Below are positions 1-7,864 of a stretch of 64,000 bases of DNA, one piece after another. Source of the stretch: JAAFHB01 sp963675995. Its GTDB lineage: Bacteria; Bacteroidota; Bacteroidia; Bacteroidales; Prolixibacteraceae. How positions within the stretch are numbered: position 1 is the first letter of the stretch; every line of letters begins with the position of its first letter. A program made the position numbers and the translations under genes. The notes under the pieces were generated by a model. That model was not told where the DNA came from. It saw nothing but the letters and a program-made list of their open reading frames with translations, and did not search any database. The DNA lies in contig CAXXIY010000001.1 of NCBI GenBank assembly GCA_963675995.2, positions 1,240,001 to 1,304,000 on the forward strand. Reading direction: 5' to 3'.

Positions 1-2
1 GC

Positions 3-125
3 CGCATCCTCGATCGGCTTTTCGACAGCAACAAATCGATCGAAAAGGCTAAAGTGAAAATTTCGAAGTTCAATCCCCCCATGGGTGGACAGATAGAACG
101 GGTAAGTGTTTCACTAAAACGGTAG
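3..125 (+). CDS. folB: Dihydroneopterin aldolase FolB, C-terminal end (partial)
   Basis: The window opens inside this gene; the last 40 codons are visible and end at TAG 123-125. FolB converts dihydroneopterin to 6-hydroxymethyl-dihydropterin in cytoplasmic folate synthesis. The visible tail contains KISKFNPPMGGQIERVSVSL, which fits the conserved C-terminal strand of FolB (a lysine-rich strand, then NPP..GG..ERVSV). The substrate-binding residues lie upstream, outside the window. It is followed by a tRNA gene with its own promoter, so the two are probably separate transcription units. The call rests on a short but characteristic tail. Confidence 0.7.
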   Translation, partial: RILDRLFDSNKSIEKAKVKISKFNPPMGGQIERVSVSLKR

Positions 126-167
126 TATTCTTCTTACTTTATAATCTGTAACCAAATTAAACGATGG

Positions 168-199
168 TTGTTTTTAAGAAAGATTTTTAATTATCTTTG
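168..199 (+). promoter_or_regulatory. Bacteroidota-type promoter of tRNA-Cys
   Basis: A TTG (168-170) and a TATCTTTG (192-199) are separated by 21 nt, fitting the known Bacteroidota primary sigma consensus of a -33 TTTG/TTG and a -7 TAnnTTTG spaced 19-21 nt. The -7 box ends 13 nt before the mature tRNA 5' end. It is the best promoter match I found and supports the phylum assignment. Confidence 0.7.
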
Positions 200-212
200 C
201 CGCCACATTTAC

Positions 213-283
213 GGTCGGTTAGCCGAGTGGTTAGGCAACGGTCTGCAAAACCGTCTACGGCGGTTCGAATCCGCCACCGACCT
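213..283 (+). tRNA. tRNA-Cys (anticodon GCA)
   Basis: Full cloverleaf: acceptor GGTCGGT 213-219 with ACCGACC 276-282, discriminator T283; anticodon stem ACGGT 238-242 with ACCGT 250-254; anticodon GCA at 245-247; T stem GGCGG 259-263 with CCGCC 271-275 and loop TTCGAAT. No CCA is encoded. The T-arm 3' half and acceptor strand overlap the attL core of an integrated element, so the 3' end of this gene probably came with the element, which kept the tRNA sequence intact. Confidence 0.95.
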
Positions 284-286
284 CAA
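272..286. repeat. attL core: 15-bp direct repeat at tRNA-Cys 3' end
   Basis: The sequence cgccaccgacctcaa occurs here as the end of tRNA-Cys and again at 7865-7879. Tyrosine integrases commonly use the 3' part of a tRNA gene as attB, which leaves this duplication. An integrase gene lies next to the distal copy. Confidence 0.85.
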
Positions 287-294
287 CCTGCGAG

Positions 295-326
295 AGACTC
301 CTTGATTGTCAAGGGGTCTTTTTTTT
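295..326 (+). terminator. Rho-independent terminator after tRNA-Cys (element-borne)
   Basis: Stem agactccttga (295-305) pairs with tcaaggggtct (309-319) with one G-T wobble and a 3-nt loop, followed by a run of T to 326. It lies just inside the element from attL, so the element supplies a replacement terminator for the tRNA it occupies. Confidence 0.8.
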
Positions 327-408
327 ACGTATGGCAGGTTTTGAGACATTTATGGCAGAATTTGAATAAGTAACGTATTTGCCAATCTATAATAAAAATA
401 GTAAGTGC

Positions 409-882
409 TTATTTAATGTCTTGATTGCTCTCTTCAGCTTCTTTATCTTCTGTTTTATTTTCTGATTTAGTAACTGATTTCATAAATTCGGCTGTATCAG
501 CCAGTAGATTTCTGGTCATTTTTTCAAGTGCTACATTTCTTTCTTTCAGTTTAACGATTTTTTCGAGAGATTCGTTATACTTTTTGTTCAGCTCGTTATA
601 CGCATTACTAAGTTTTTCAATTTCTGATGCGTCCTCATCTGACATGAACATGTTTCCTTTGCCGAAGAATAAATAGATCGGATTAACCCTAAACTTTTGC
701 AAAAGTGTCAGAATTGCTTTGGTAGAGAGAATACTTTTATTCTCCAATGAATTATTCAACTGACTTGTTGATGTATAACCCATATGTTTAGCAATATGTG
801 TTGTGCCAAAACCTTCACTTAGAAGCTGTTGTACAATTCGTCCGAAATTTTGGGCTAAATCTGCCCTAGTAACTAGTGCCAT
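409..882 (-). CDS. HTH transcriptional regulator with C-terminal coiled coil
   Basis: 157 aa. Residues about 10-75 look like a helix-turn-helix DNA-binding domain of the kind seen in Bacteroidota phage and element regulators: GFGTTHIAKHMGYTSTSQLN, then an LLQKFRVNPIYLFFGKG segment typical of repressor-like HTH proteins. Residues about 85-135 are a long charged heptad-like helix (YNELNKKYNESLEKI...), probably a dimerising coiled coil, with an acidic tail. As the first gene inside attL, divergent from the replication gene, it is a plausible master repressor of the element. The specific family is not certain. A TAnnTTTG box lies 28 nt upstream of the start. Confidence 0.75.
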   Translation of the reverse strand: MALVTRADLAQNFGRIVQQLLSEGFGTTHIAKHMGYTSTSQLNNSLENKSILSTKAILTLLQKFRVNPIYLFFGKGNMFMSDEDASEIEKLSNAYNELNKKYNESLEKIVKLKERNVALEKMTRNLLADTAEFMKSVTKSENKTEDKEAEESNQDIK

Positions 883-909
883 TCAGTAAATTATTACGTA
901 AGATATATG

Positions 910-917
910 CAAATATA
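910..917 (-). promoter_or_regulatory. Candidate -7 box for the HTH regulator
   Basis: On the minus strand this reads TATATTTG, a full match to TAnnTTTG, 28 nt before the ATG at 882. No convincing TTG box lies at the expected 19-21 nt spacing, so this is a half-supported promoter. Confidence 0.4.
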
Positions 918-1355
918 AGTAAAACAATACACAAAAAAGGTAGAATACTATTTAATTACTCAGAAATATAGCTGTAATTGAAACAATTTATTCTTTTTTA
1001 CGTATAATAAAGAAATAAGTTACTAAATAAATAAACTATGAGCAACTGAATTTCAAACAAGTATTCCACCTAGAGGTTTTTTTACTTCCATTTGATTATT
1101 CGTTTTTGAAGCATCTTTTGTTCAAATATCATTAGTTGGTTCTTATAAACAATTATGTGGTGATGAGATGATTTTCACACAATGGAATTATTATGTCTTG
1201 TTTTAATGAACCCAATTTAATCGTTGAGGCAAATTATGTATGAATGAAAAATTGATATAAACTGATTCAAATATTTATTAAATAATAACTTATCAATGTA
1301 TCTAAATGTGTTTTTTGGGTACACAGTATCAGCGTAAACTTTTAAAAAATATAAT
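918..1355. other. Non-coding spacer between divergent element genes
   Basis: About 440 nt of strongly AT-rich DNA between the divergent HTH regulator and the replication-protein gene. I see no credible ORF, RNA gene or clear hairpin. As a divergent control region in a small mobile element it is the natural place for operators, but no operator repeat is obvious by eye. Confidence 0.5.
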
Positions 1356-2327
1356 ATGATAAAATTTGATCGAATAAAATTGTTGACAAAAGCCAATTAT
1401 GTTTCATGGATGTGCCCAAAATTGGTCAACTCAGCTACAAGACCAAATACTATTAATCAGAAGCACCCTTTTAACCTCTTCATGCACCTAAGACCAGATC
1501 GAAATGAAGCCATAATAGAATTTTCAGCAAAGATTCTGTTGGATGAGTACGTTAATTTAATTTCAGCTGATACTATTCGGCAATGTTTTGAAAATATTAT
1601 TGAGTTGGGATATTGTAGTATGGATATAGACAACATATTGATTGACAGCAAAATTTTATCGTGCGATGTAACATTAGACATTGAGGGAATTAGTCTGCCA
1701 GAGAATTTTAGGCAGATATTAATTTCCAACCTTAATAATGTTTCAACATTTACAGTACAGAAATATCTTAATTGTGGTTATTCTGTTTCCAATATGCTGA
1801 AAACAAAGCACTTGAAGGTGAGATTATCAATTTACAATAAATTAAAAGAAATGCAAACAGCTCCCAATCGAGGTTTTTTAAAAATGTGTTCAAGACCAGA
1901 AAACCTATTGGAGTATTTTAAAGGTAAATTCAGAATAGAAACAAATTTTCGGAATTTTAAACAAATAAATGAATTTTGTGGTACAAAGGATAATCGTTTG
2001 ATGGACGTGTTAAATTCTAATCGGAATCCATTACTTTCAATCTTTGATAAGATTTTTACTCTTGATAAAGAAAATAGTCCCCACTCAGTAAATGAAAATC
2101 ATACATTATTTGATTTTGATTCTATTAATCAATTGAGGGATGCTTTATTACTTAAAGAATGTGGTAATGACATTAAACTGGTGGTTGAGGTCTTAAATAG
2201 TTACTATTCCCCTAAAACGAACAAGCGAAAATATATTAAAGATTACAAGAAAATTCTTAATGCCTTACCTAAAAACACTCAAAGTAGAATGATTATAGGG
2301 TGTATTAGAGATAAATTGAGTGCATAA
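1356..2327 (+). CDS. Probable II/X-family phage/plasmid replication protein
   Basis: 323 aa, cytoplasmic, with no signal or membrane segment. The layout resembles filamentous-phage gene II/X-type replication initiators found on Bacteroidota elements: an N-terminal FDRIKLLTKANYV strand, a middle block with EFSAKIL...LISADTI...LG and a CDVTLDI strand, then LSIYNKLKEM and the RIETNFRNFKQI strand. Such proteins nick the plus-strand origin for rolling-circle replication. I cannot pick out the metal-binding or nicking tyrosine residues with certainty. Being the only replication-like gene on the element, it would let the excised circle replicate. Otherwise it is a hypothetical protein. Confidence 0.45.
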   Translation: MIKFDRIKLLTKANYVSWMCPKLVNSATRPNTINQKHPFNLFMHLRPDRNEAIIEFSAKILLDEYVNLISADTIRQCFENIIELGYCSMDIDNILIDSKILSCDVTLDIEGISLPENFRQILISNLNNVSTFTVQKYLNCGYSVSNMLKTKHLKVRLSIYNKLKEMQTAPNRGFLKMCSRPENLLEYFKGKFRIETNFRNFKQINEFCGTKDNRLMDVLNSNRNPLLSIFDKIFTLDKENSPHSVNENHTLFDFDSINQLRDALLLKECGNDIKLVVEVLNSYYSPKTNKRKYIKDYKKILNALPKNTQSRMIIGCIRDKLSA

Positions 2328-2502
2328 AATAAACCAATATTTCGACCATTTATACGTACTGAAATAGCTTTTAAGATTACTTTTCAGTCCAGTTAAGCAA
2401 TAAAAATTAAATATTGCTTGAGGGGTCGTTTTATTTAATTACTTGAAATAAAGCTATAATGCAAGAAAGTGATTTGTGAATTTCAGTGCATAGTGTACCT
2501 AC

Positions 2503-2680
2503 ATGAGTGTGATCGTACCAGATACAAAAAAGTTGAGCAAAATAGTGCACACACAAGGAGATTAAGAAAGTTATTTCATCTTTTACTGGGGCAAGTGGTC
2601 TTGATAATGGCTTTGAAAATGCATATTTTAATGTCTCTTGGGCAAATGAATACCATAAAGATATAAAAGTATCAAATTAA
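2503..2680 (+). pseudogene. Possible frameshifted small gene
   Basis: An ATG at 2503 opens a frame (MSVIVPDTKKLSKIVHT) that stops early. One base less in the repetitive cacacaca tract near 2548-2555 would join it to KEIKKVISSFTGASGLDNG and run to TAA 2678-2680, giving about 58 protein-like residues. The product is not recognised. It ends 16 nt before the target duplication of the first IS256 copy. It could also be a chance join of two frames. Confidence 0.25.
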
Positions 2681-2696
2681 AAAAATACAAATTTGG

Positions 2697-2704
2697 CAGA
2701 ATTT
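2697..2704. repeat. 8-bp target duplication of IS256 copy 1
   Basis: The sequence cagaattt flanks the element at 2697-2704 and again at 4203-4210. Confidence 0.9.
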
Positions 2705-2771
2705 GAGACTGTAAAATGAACTCTGTCTAAAGCAAAAATTAGTTATAATTGAACTTTAGACAACAAGAGTT

Positions 2772-3983
2772 ATGGAATCAGAAGAATTTAAGACGATGCG
2801 AGACAAAGCTCTTCAGCAGCTGATGAGCGGTCAATCCTTAACGGGCAAAGATGGCGTTTTTGCCCCTTTACTCAAACAATTTTTAGAGAGTGCTCTTGAT
2901 GGTGAAATGGCAGCTCATTTGAACGAACACGAACGCAGCCAGGGGAATAAGCGAAATGGCAAAGGAACCAAGACGTTAAAGACCAGCGATGGAATGGTCT
3001 CCATTTCGACACCACAGGACAGACAAAGCAGTTTTGAGCCCCAAATCGTCAAGAAAAGAGAAACCGTTCTTGCCGATAACCTGGCTCCTAAAATTATCGG
3101 ATTATATGGTCTTGGGATGAGTTTTCGGGATATCTCACAACATATCAAGGAGATGTATGATGTTGAGATCTCACATGATACCTTATCCGAGATTACCGAC
3201 CGTGTTATTCCTTTAGTAAAAGAGTGGCAGAACCGCCCGCTTGAAGCGGTCTATCCCATTGTCTGGCTTGATGCGATGCACTACAAAGTGCGTGACGGAG
3301 GAAAGGTTGTTTCCAGAGCAGTTTACAACATACTGGCCTTGAATACAGAAGGTCATAAGGATTTGATTGGTATGTATATCTCTGAGAGTGAAGGTGCCAA
3401 TTTCTGGCTCTCAGTGCTAACCGATATCAAAAGCCGTGGAGTCAAGGACGTATTGATAGCCTGTACGGATAATCTGACAGGATTTTCCGACGCAATTTTA
3501 AGCGTATTCCCTTATGCAGAGGTTCAAACTTGTGTTATCCATCAGATTCGAAACTCCTTAAAATATGTCGCCTCAAAGGATCAGAAAGCCTTTATGAAAG
3601 ACCTCAAAATCGTTTATCAAGCACCAAATAAAGCTCAGGCAGAGGACGGATTAATAAGGCTCGAAGAGATCTGGGGAAAAAAATATCCGATAGTGATCAA
3701 ATCCTGGAATAATAACTGGGATAAGTTATCGACTTATTTTCAATACGATGAGTATGTCAGAAAGATTATTTATACCACAAATGCCGTAGAAGGCTTCCAT
3801 CGTCAGGTTCGAAAAGTGACCAAAACAAAGGGGGCATTCCCTAATGATATGGCACTTTTGAAGTTGATTTACCTTACCGTTGAAAATATCTCCAAAAAAT
3901 GGACACAGCCTGTTCCAAACTGGGGTTTGACAGTTCAGCAATTATCCATTAAATTTGGAGACAGAATGAGAACAGAATTGTAA
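2772..3983 (+). CDS. IS256-family (Mutator-like) transposase
   Basis: 403 aa, the usual length for the family. The N-terminal part has the family's LKQFLESALDGEMAAHLNEH segment. The DDE catalytic core shows WLDAMHYKVR (first Asp), ACTDNLTGFSDAI with CVIHQIRNSLKYV (second Asp and the family C..H signature), and TTNAVEGFHRQVRK (Glu, near the C-terminus). It cuts and pastes its element through a circular intermediate. The translation is identical to that of the copy at 15350-16561. ATG follows the left end by 67 nt. Confidence 0.97.
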   Translation: MESEEFKTMRDKALQQLMSGQSLTGKDGVFAPLLKQFLESALDGEMAAHLNEHERSQGNKRNGKGTKTLKTSDGMVSISTPQDRQSSFEPQIVKKRETVLADNLAPKIIGLYGLGMSFRDISQHIKEMYDVEISHDTLSEITDRVIPLVKEWQNRPLEAVYPIVWLDAMHYKVRDGGKVVSRAVYNILALNTEGHKDLIGMYISESEGANFWLSVLTDIKSRGVKDVLIACTDNLTGFSDAILSVFPYAEVQTCVIHQIRNSLKYVASKDQKAFMKDLKIVYQAPNKAQAEDGLIRLEEIWGKKYPIVIKSWNNNWDKLSTYFQYDEYVRKIIYTTNAVEGFHRQVRKVTKTKGAFPNDMALLKLIYLTVENISKKWTQPVPNWGLTVQQLSIKFGDRMRTEL

Positions 3984-4050
3984 GTGATTAGCTATCGTCT
4001 GCAATCTCTTTTATCAACCTGAAACGCAAAAGTAGACAGATTCTGTCTTC

Positions 4051-4095
4051 TGTCAAGGGTATATAAACGGCTTCGTGCCTCAGCCGCCCTTGACA
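4051..4095 (+). terminator. Nested hairpin at the IS256 3' end
   Basis: tgtcaaggg (4051-4059) pairs with cccttgaca (4087-4095), enclosing cggct (4068-4072) with agccg (4082-4086). No T run follows, so it is not a classic terminator. It could slow transcription out of the element or be an end structure. It recurs in copy 2. Confidence 0.45.
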
Positions 4096-4212
4096 AAACC
4101 CAGAATCTACCTGAAAAGCATTTAAGGATTGAGGAAAGAGAAAATTTGTAGATTTGACCAGCCAAAACAAAAACAATCAGACAGAGTTCAGATTACACTC
4201 CCCAGAATTTGT

Positions 4213-4566
4213 TTAGTCCTGCCGATAATGTTCCCACGATTGCTCAGTTGTGGAGTCAATATTTGTTTCAACAAATAAAAGCCCAGCAGCTGAAAGTTCT
4301 CCAATTTTTGTAAAAGGAGCCCATTCACGTTTTTTAATAAGTTTCGCTTTTACGAAATGTGATTCTTGGAATTGTAATTCATATTCCTTTCCAATACTAT
4401 TATGTGTTTCAAAATGCTCTTTCGACATCAATATATTGTCTTTATAAAGAGATGAGGTTGTAAGCATTGCTCCAATAAAAAAATCCTCATCCTTTTCAGA
4501 AAGAAAAATAATAGGATGAACTGCATCAGAATGTTTTCTGCCTCGATATATTTCACCTTTTTTCAT
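4213..4566 (-). CDS. PemK/MazF-like small protein (tentative toxin)
   Basis: 117 aa, ATG at 4566. It opens MKKGEIYRGRKHSDAVHPII and continues FLSEKDEDFFIGAMLTTSS, recalling the beta-barrel start of PemK/MazF endoribonucleases (K-G-I-Y, a HP.I/VFLS strand, then the next strand). The resemblance is by pattern only and the rest (REWAPFTKIGELSAAGLLFV) is less typical. No partner antitoxin gene is adjacent: upstream is a spacer and the divergent TPR gene, downstream the IS insertion and a decayed small gene that might once have been the partner. A plain hypothetical protein is the alternative. Confidence 0.4.
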   Translation of the reverse strand: MKKGEIYRGRKHSDAVHPIIFLSEKDEDFFIGAMLTTSSLYKDNILMSKEHFETHNSIGKEYELQFQESHFVKAKLIKKREWAPFTKIGELSAAGLLFVETNIDSTTEQSWEHYRQD

Positions 4567-4779
4567 ACAGCGTAAAATTTATATTACTTAACTCGAATGT
4601 TGTTTACAGAATTACTATCGAAATTCAAAATTTTTTGAAAATTTGAGGATTGATTTTATATAGTATACTTAATAAAATAGAAGATGGCATTTCACTAATC
4701 AAAATTAATTATACTTCTTTTTTGGAAAACATAAAATTAGTATTAATTTTATTACTTTCATAATCTTAATTTTTACCAT

Positions 4780-5490
4780 ATGAACCTTGATGCTAATTTC
4801 TGGAAAATGACTGGTGAATACAGTCGAGAAATTGAAGAACCTGAAGTAACACTTTCAAGAGCTCGATTCTTAAAGTCAAACGGGTTATTCGATATAGCAA
4901 TTAGTGATTATATCCATTATTTGAAGAAATGTTCGGCAGATTCATCGGCTTACCTAGATTTAGCTGAATGTTATCTATTTTTGAGTGATCTTATTAATGC
5001 AGTAGAAAACTTCGAGAAAGGCTTTGAACTGTGTGATGGAGATTATCCTGAATCCTATCTATGTAATTATGCAAACTGTTTGATCGAGCTTACAGAATAT
5101 GATTTAGCAATGAGCATCGTTGATGTATTATTAGATCAGAATCCGAATCATGAGATGGGTATTATCACAAAATGCAGGATTTTAATAGAACTAAAGGACT
5201 TTGAGAAAGCTTTTAATACAATAACAAAAGCGATAGAGTTAAATAATAAATATTATCTTTCTTGGGCTACAAGACTTAAAATTGATTTTGAACTAGAGTA
5301 TTATGATATTGCAGTTAAGGATTATAAAAATGCTCTCTCGCTAAATCCTAATCTTTCCTTTGATTATCAGAGAGTTTATGCTATGGTTTTATATAAACAA
5401 AGAAGATTTGACGAGGCAAGAAAAAATTTTCAAAATGCAAGTGAATTAGGAGATAAGCGATCAAGTGAACTACTTAAAACATTATTTTGA
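4780..5490 (+). CDS. Tetratricopeptide-repeat protein
   Basis: 236 aa, soluble, with no signal peptide. About five helix-pair repeats run from residue 25 to the end, with TPR spacing and residues, for example FDIAISDYIHYLKK, LINAVENFEKGFEL, YDLAMSIVDVLLDQNPN, FEKAFNTITKAIELNN, YDIAVKDYKNALSLNPN and FDEARKNFQNASELG. TPR arrays are protein-binding scaffolds; the partner is unknown. It is cargo of the tRNA-Cys element, convergent with the resolvase gene 24 nt away. There is no enzymatic domain. Confidence 0.85.
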   Translation: MNLDANFWKMTGEYSREIEEPEVTLSRARFLKSNGLFDIAISDYIHYLKKCSADSSAYLDLAECYLFLSDLINAVENFEKGFELCDGDYPESYLCNYANCLIELTEYDLAMSIVDVLLDQNPNHEMGIITKCRILIELKDFEKAFNTITKAIELNNKYYLSWATRLKIDFELEYYDIAVKDYKNALSLNPNLSFDYQRVYAMVLYKQRRFDEARKNFQNASELGDKRSSELLKTLF

Positions 5491-5514
5491 AATCATCATA
5501 TAATTTGACATAAA

Positions 5515-6144
5515 TTAAATACTTGTTTGAGAATTCAAAAGACCATATTTTTGGGCAATGCGTTTAGTTTTAATAATGGTTTTGTTACTGGCGTTAGTGA
5601 TTTTGCTTATTTCCCTTATTGTTCTGTCTTTGTTTAGGTATTTAATGATTTCTTTGGGTTTATCCTTGCTAAGAAATTCATATTCATTTTCTGTACTTTT
5701 TTCTGGCCGACCAAGCTTACCTCCTTTTTGTACATAAACAGCTCTTCCTGTGGATGTTCTTTCTTTAATGTTCTCTAGTTCCATTTCATATAGGCTTGAC
5801 ATGATCGAGCTTATCATTTTCCAGATTGGATTTTTCCTGTTATTAGGTCTGCTTTGTAAACCTAGGTTTAACACATTAACATTGATTTCAAATCCTTCGA
5901 GCCACTCTAAAGTTTTAATGACATCACCAGTATTTCTGCCTAGTCTGGAAAATTCCTCAATAACTAATTCGGAAACACTACCAGTTTCAACCAATTTCAT
6001 TAACTCTTTACCTTTTTCTCTCTCTTTAAATGGTACTGTGCCTGAAACTTTATCAAAAAGAACTAAATCGTACTTTTCCTGATCTAACGTAAATCGGTCG
6101 CCTGTTTGTTGTAACGTTGAAACTCTGTTGTATTTTACCTTCAT
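5515..6144 (-). CDS. Serine recombinase (resolvase/invertase family)
   Basis: 209 aa. The N-terminal catalytic domain shows YNRVSTLQQTG with the nucleophile Ser9, VIEEFSRLGRN with the active-site Arg pair, and the long E helix region (MSSLYEMELENIKERTSTGR). A linker KGGKLGRP leads to a C-terminal HTH with TIREISKITNASNKTIIKTK. This is the compact resolvase/invertase layout, not the large integrase type. On this element it could resolve multimers of the excised circle or invert DNA. It lies downstream of the integrase gene on the same strand, but 314 nt apart. Confidence 0.92.
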   Translation of the reverse strand: MKVKYNRVSTLQQTGDRFTLDQEKYDLVLFDKVSGTVPFKEREKGKELMKLVETGSVSELVIEEFSRLGRNTGDVIKTLEWLEGFEINVNVLNLGLQSRPNNRKNPIWKMISSIMSSLYEMELENIKERTSTGRAVYVQKGGKLGRPEKSTENEYEFLSKDKPKEIIKYLNKDRTIREISKITNASNKTIIKTKRIAQKYGLLNSQTSI

Positions 6145-6458
6145 TTTAGTATATCATTTGTTTCCTATTAAATCACACATTAAAAATACACTTTATTATC
6201 CATTAAACCAAAGAAAATGATGAAAATATTGTTGCCTTTTTAGTTAAGATTAAAATGACAACATCTATTGGGTTAGACCCCTCCCTTCCTCTCCCCCCTC
6301 TTCCTACCCCCTTCCATAGGTGGTTGGGTAGGTTAGCCTCAACAAACGTATCTGGCTAAAAGATTTTTTTTTTAAAATAAGGTATTTCTGAGTTAGGGGT
6401 GCATCATGACTTTTTTCTTGGCGAAAAAAAAATGTAAAAAATTTTTCCATTGCATAAA
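6145..6458. other. Spacer with pyrimidine tract and hairpin
   Basis: 314 nt between the integrase and resolvase genes. Positions 6278-6315 are all C/T except A6306, so the minus strand has G runs of 5, 6, 3 and 4 with loops of 8, 7 and 1 nt: a G-quadruplex candidate. cctaccc (6303-6309) can pair with gggtagg (6326-6332). No ORF. It is upstream of the resolvase and could be a control region or replication origin. Confidence 0.45.
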
Positions 6459-7706
6459 TTAGCTAGTTCTCCCCAACTGCTCAAATACTCGGTTAGCAAA
6501 TTCATCATCATCAATACGTAAATAGTGCATCGTATGCCTGACTTCTTTATGTCCTAGCATCATTTGAATATCACCTATGTTAACCCTGTAATCAAAATAG
6601 TAGGTACTGGCAAATGTTTTACGTGCCATCTTTGAGGTTATCATAAAGTCAAGGCCTACCAATTGGCTAATGATTTTCAAATTTTTATCAAAATTATTCA
6701 ACGAAAGATTTAAGGGAAAATTTGAATTTGATTTTATGCCATACTCTTTCAAGATCGTTTTTCCTATGAAGCAATCTTTGTCTAACACTGGAATTCCTTT
6801 ACAATAGCTGTTGTTCTTTGCCCTTCGGTATGATATGTATGAAAGATTACCTTTATTCCTCAACGTGAATTTTATCTTGTTAACGTCAGAAACATACATT
6901 CCAACGGAACACATAAAAAGGAAACAGTCTAAAGTTCTTTTTATATTCATAATCTTTGTTTCACGCTGTTGTATTTGCAACGACACTGGAATAGTTTTTG
7001 CTGTTTTATACGCTGGAAGCTGAATTTTATTGTTCTTAAAATCACTCCTTAGTAATATTAGCTTATTCATTTCATTAAAAGTCAGAGACCTATCATCTTC
7101 GTCTGTCTCTTGATTGTCGTATTGCTCGGTGAAGCATGATTCAATGTAAGTTTTATCTACATTTACGCCATTTTGGCTCTTTATGTATGTCAGGTATTCC
7201 TTTAGTCGGGTATGAAGTTTAGCTCTGTAATTGTGCGATAATGGTTGCATGAAATCAAAGAAATCATTGAGAACAGATGAGTTAATTTCTTCGGGTAACT
7301 CACTTTTTCGGCATTCCTTTAGGAATTTCTTAAAATATTCTATTGCCTTGATGTAACTATTTATGGACGAATTAGATAAGTAGCTATTAGACCTTCTGTT
7401 GAAAGTCTTTCGTTTCATATCCACAAATTCATCTTTGTAATTGAAAAGGTGGCTTGACTGTTTCTTTCTTTCAACGTAATAATTCACGTAATTGGACGTG
7501 AGATCATAAGTGATCGTTTTGTCAGCGAAATATTGCTCAATATCACGTTTAAATTCAACCAAGTAATTTTCATATTCGGCTCGTGATCCTTTAGCAATAT
7601 GTTTTTTTATCCGATCTTTGAAATCAGCATGTCGGATATGAAATTTTACAAACCCTCTTTCTTCAAGTAAAGTGATTTTGAATTGTTTTTTGTCTGATGT
7701 TTGCAT
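6459..7706 (-). CDS. Tyrosine recombinase / integrase of the tRNA-Cys element
   Basis: 415 aa. N-terminal arm-type region, then a SAM-like core-binding domain (about residues 100-200), then the catalytic domain. Visible catalytic parts: MARKTFASTYYFDY (Arg II region), IQMMLGHKEVRHTMHYLRI with LGH and the nucleophile Tyr. The usual first Arg (G-L-R-x-S-D) is replaced: the sequence is VGMYVSDVNKI. Loss of that Arg is known in Bacteroidota integrases such as IntDOT, so the protein need not be dead. The gene lies just inside attR and reads away from it, and is the obvious enzyme for insertion at tRNA-Cys. Confidence 0.95.
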   Translation of the reverse strand: MQTSDKKQFKITLLEERGFVKFHIRHADFKDRIKKHIAKGSRAEYENYLVEFKRDIEQYFADKTITYDLTSNYVNYYVERKKQSSHLFNYKDEFVDMKRKTFNRRSNSYLSNSSINSYIKAIEYFKKFLKECRKSELPEEINSSVLNDFFDFMQPLSHNYRAKLHTRLKEYLTYIKSQNGVNVDKTYIESCFTEQYDNQETDEDDRSLTFNEMNKLILLRSDFKNNKIQLPAYKTAKTIPVSLQIQQRETKIMNIKRTLDCFLFMCSVGMYVSDVNKIKFTLRNKGNLSYISYRRAKNNSYCKGIPVLDKDCFIGKTILKEYGIKSNSNFPLNLSLNNFDKNLKIISQLVGLDFMITSKMARKTFASTYYFDYRVNIGDIQMMLGHKEVRHTMHYLRIDDDEFANRVFEQLGRTS

Positions 7707-7864
7707 AAAAAGTAATTGTTTGCCTCATTATACGCAATTACTTACTTTTATGTTTCAAGATATGGCAATTAAATTACTCTATTGTTTAATTTTAATAGAT
7801 TGAATGTCATGTTTATGTAACCTATTCAATTCTTAATTAAGAAATAAAGTAATGTGTTACTGTA

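Larger units (their letters stand above)
2705..4202 (+). mobile_element. IS256-family insertion sequence, copy 1 (1498 bp)
   Basis: The ends were set by comparison with the copy at 15283-16780. The left end begins gagactgtaaaatgaactct; the right end, read inward, is gggagtgtaatctgaactct. These are imperfect terminal inverted repeats of about 24 bp sharing tgaactctgtct. An 8-bp duplication (cagaattt) flanks the element, as is usual for IS256 elements. It holds one transposase gene and a downstream hairpin. By my reading the two copies match throughout, so movement was recent. It sits 3 nt beyond the target repeat from the 3' end of the PemK/MazF-like gene and leaves that gene intact. Confidence 0.95.

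Noticed and set aside
2469..2666. A 65-codon plus-strand frame as a gene
   Set aside because: It has a weak start and unnatural composition; the neighbouring frames over the same bases read more like protein.
4051..4095. Hairpin in the IS256 3' end as a riboswitch
   Set aside because: It lies downstream of the transposase, is identical in both IS copies and has no aptamer-like conserved core.
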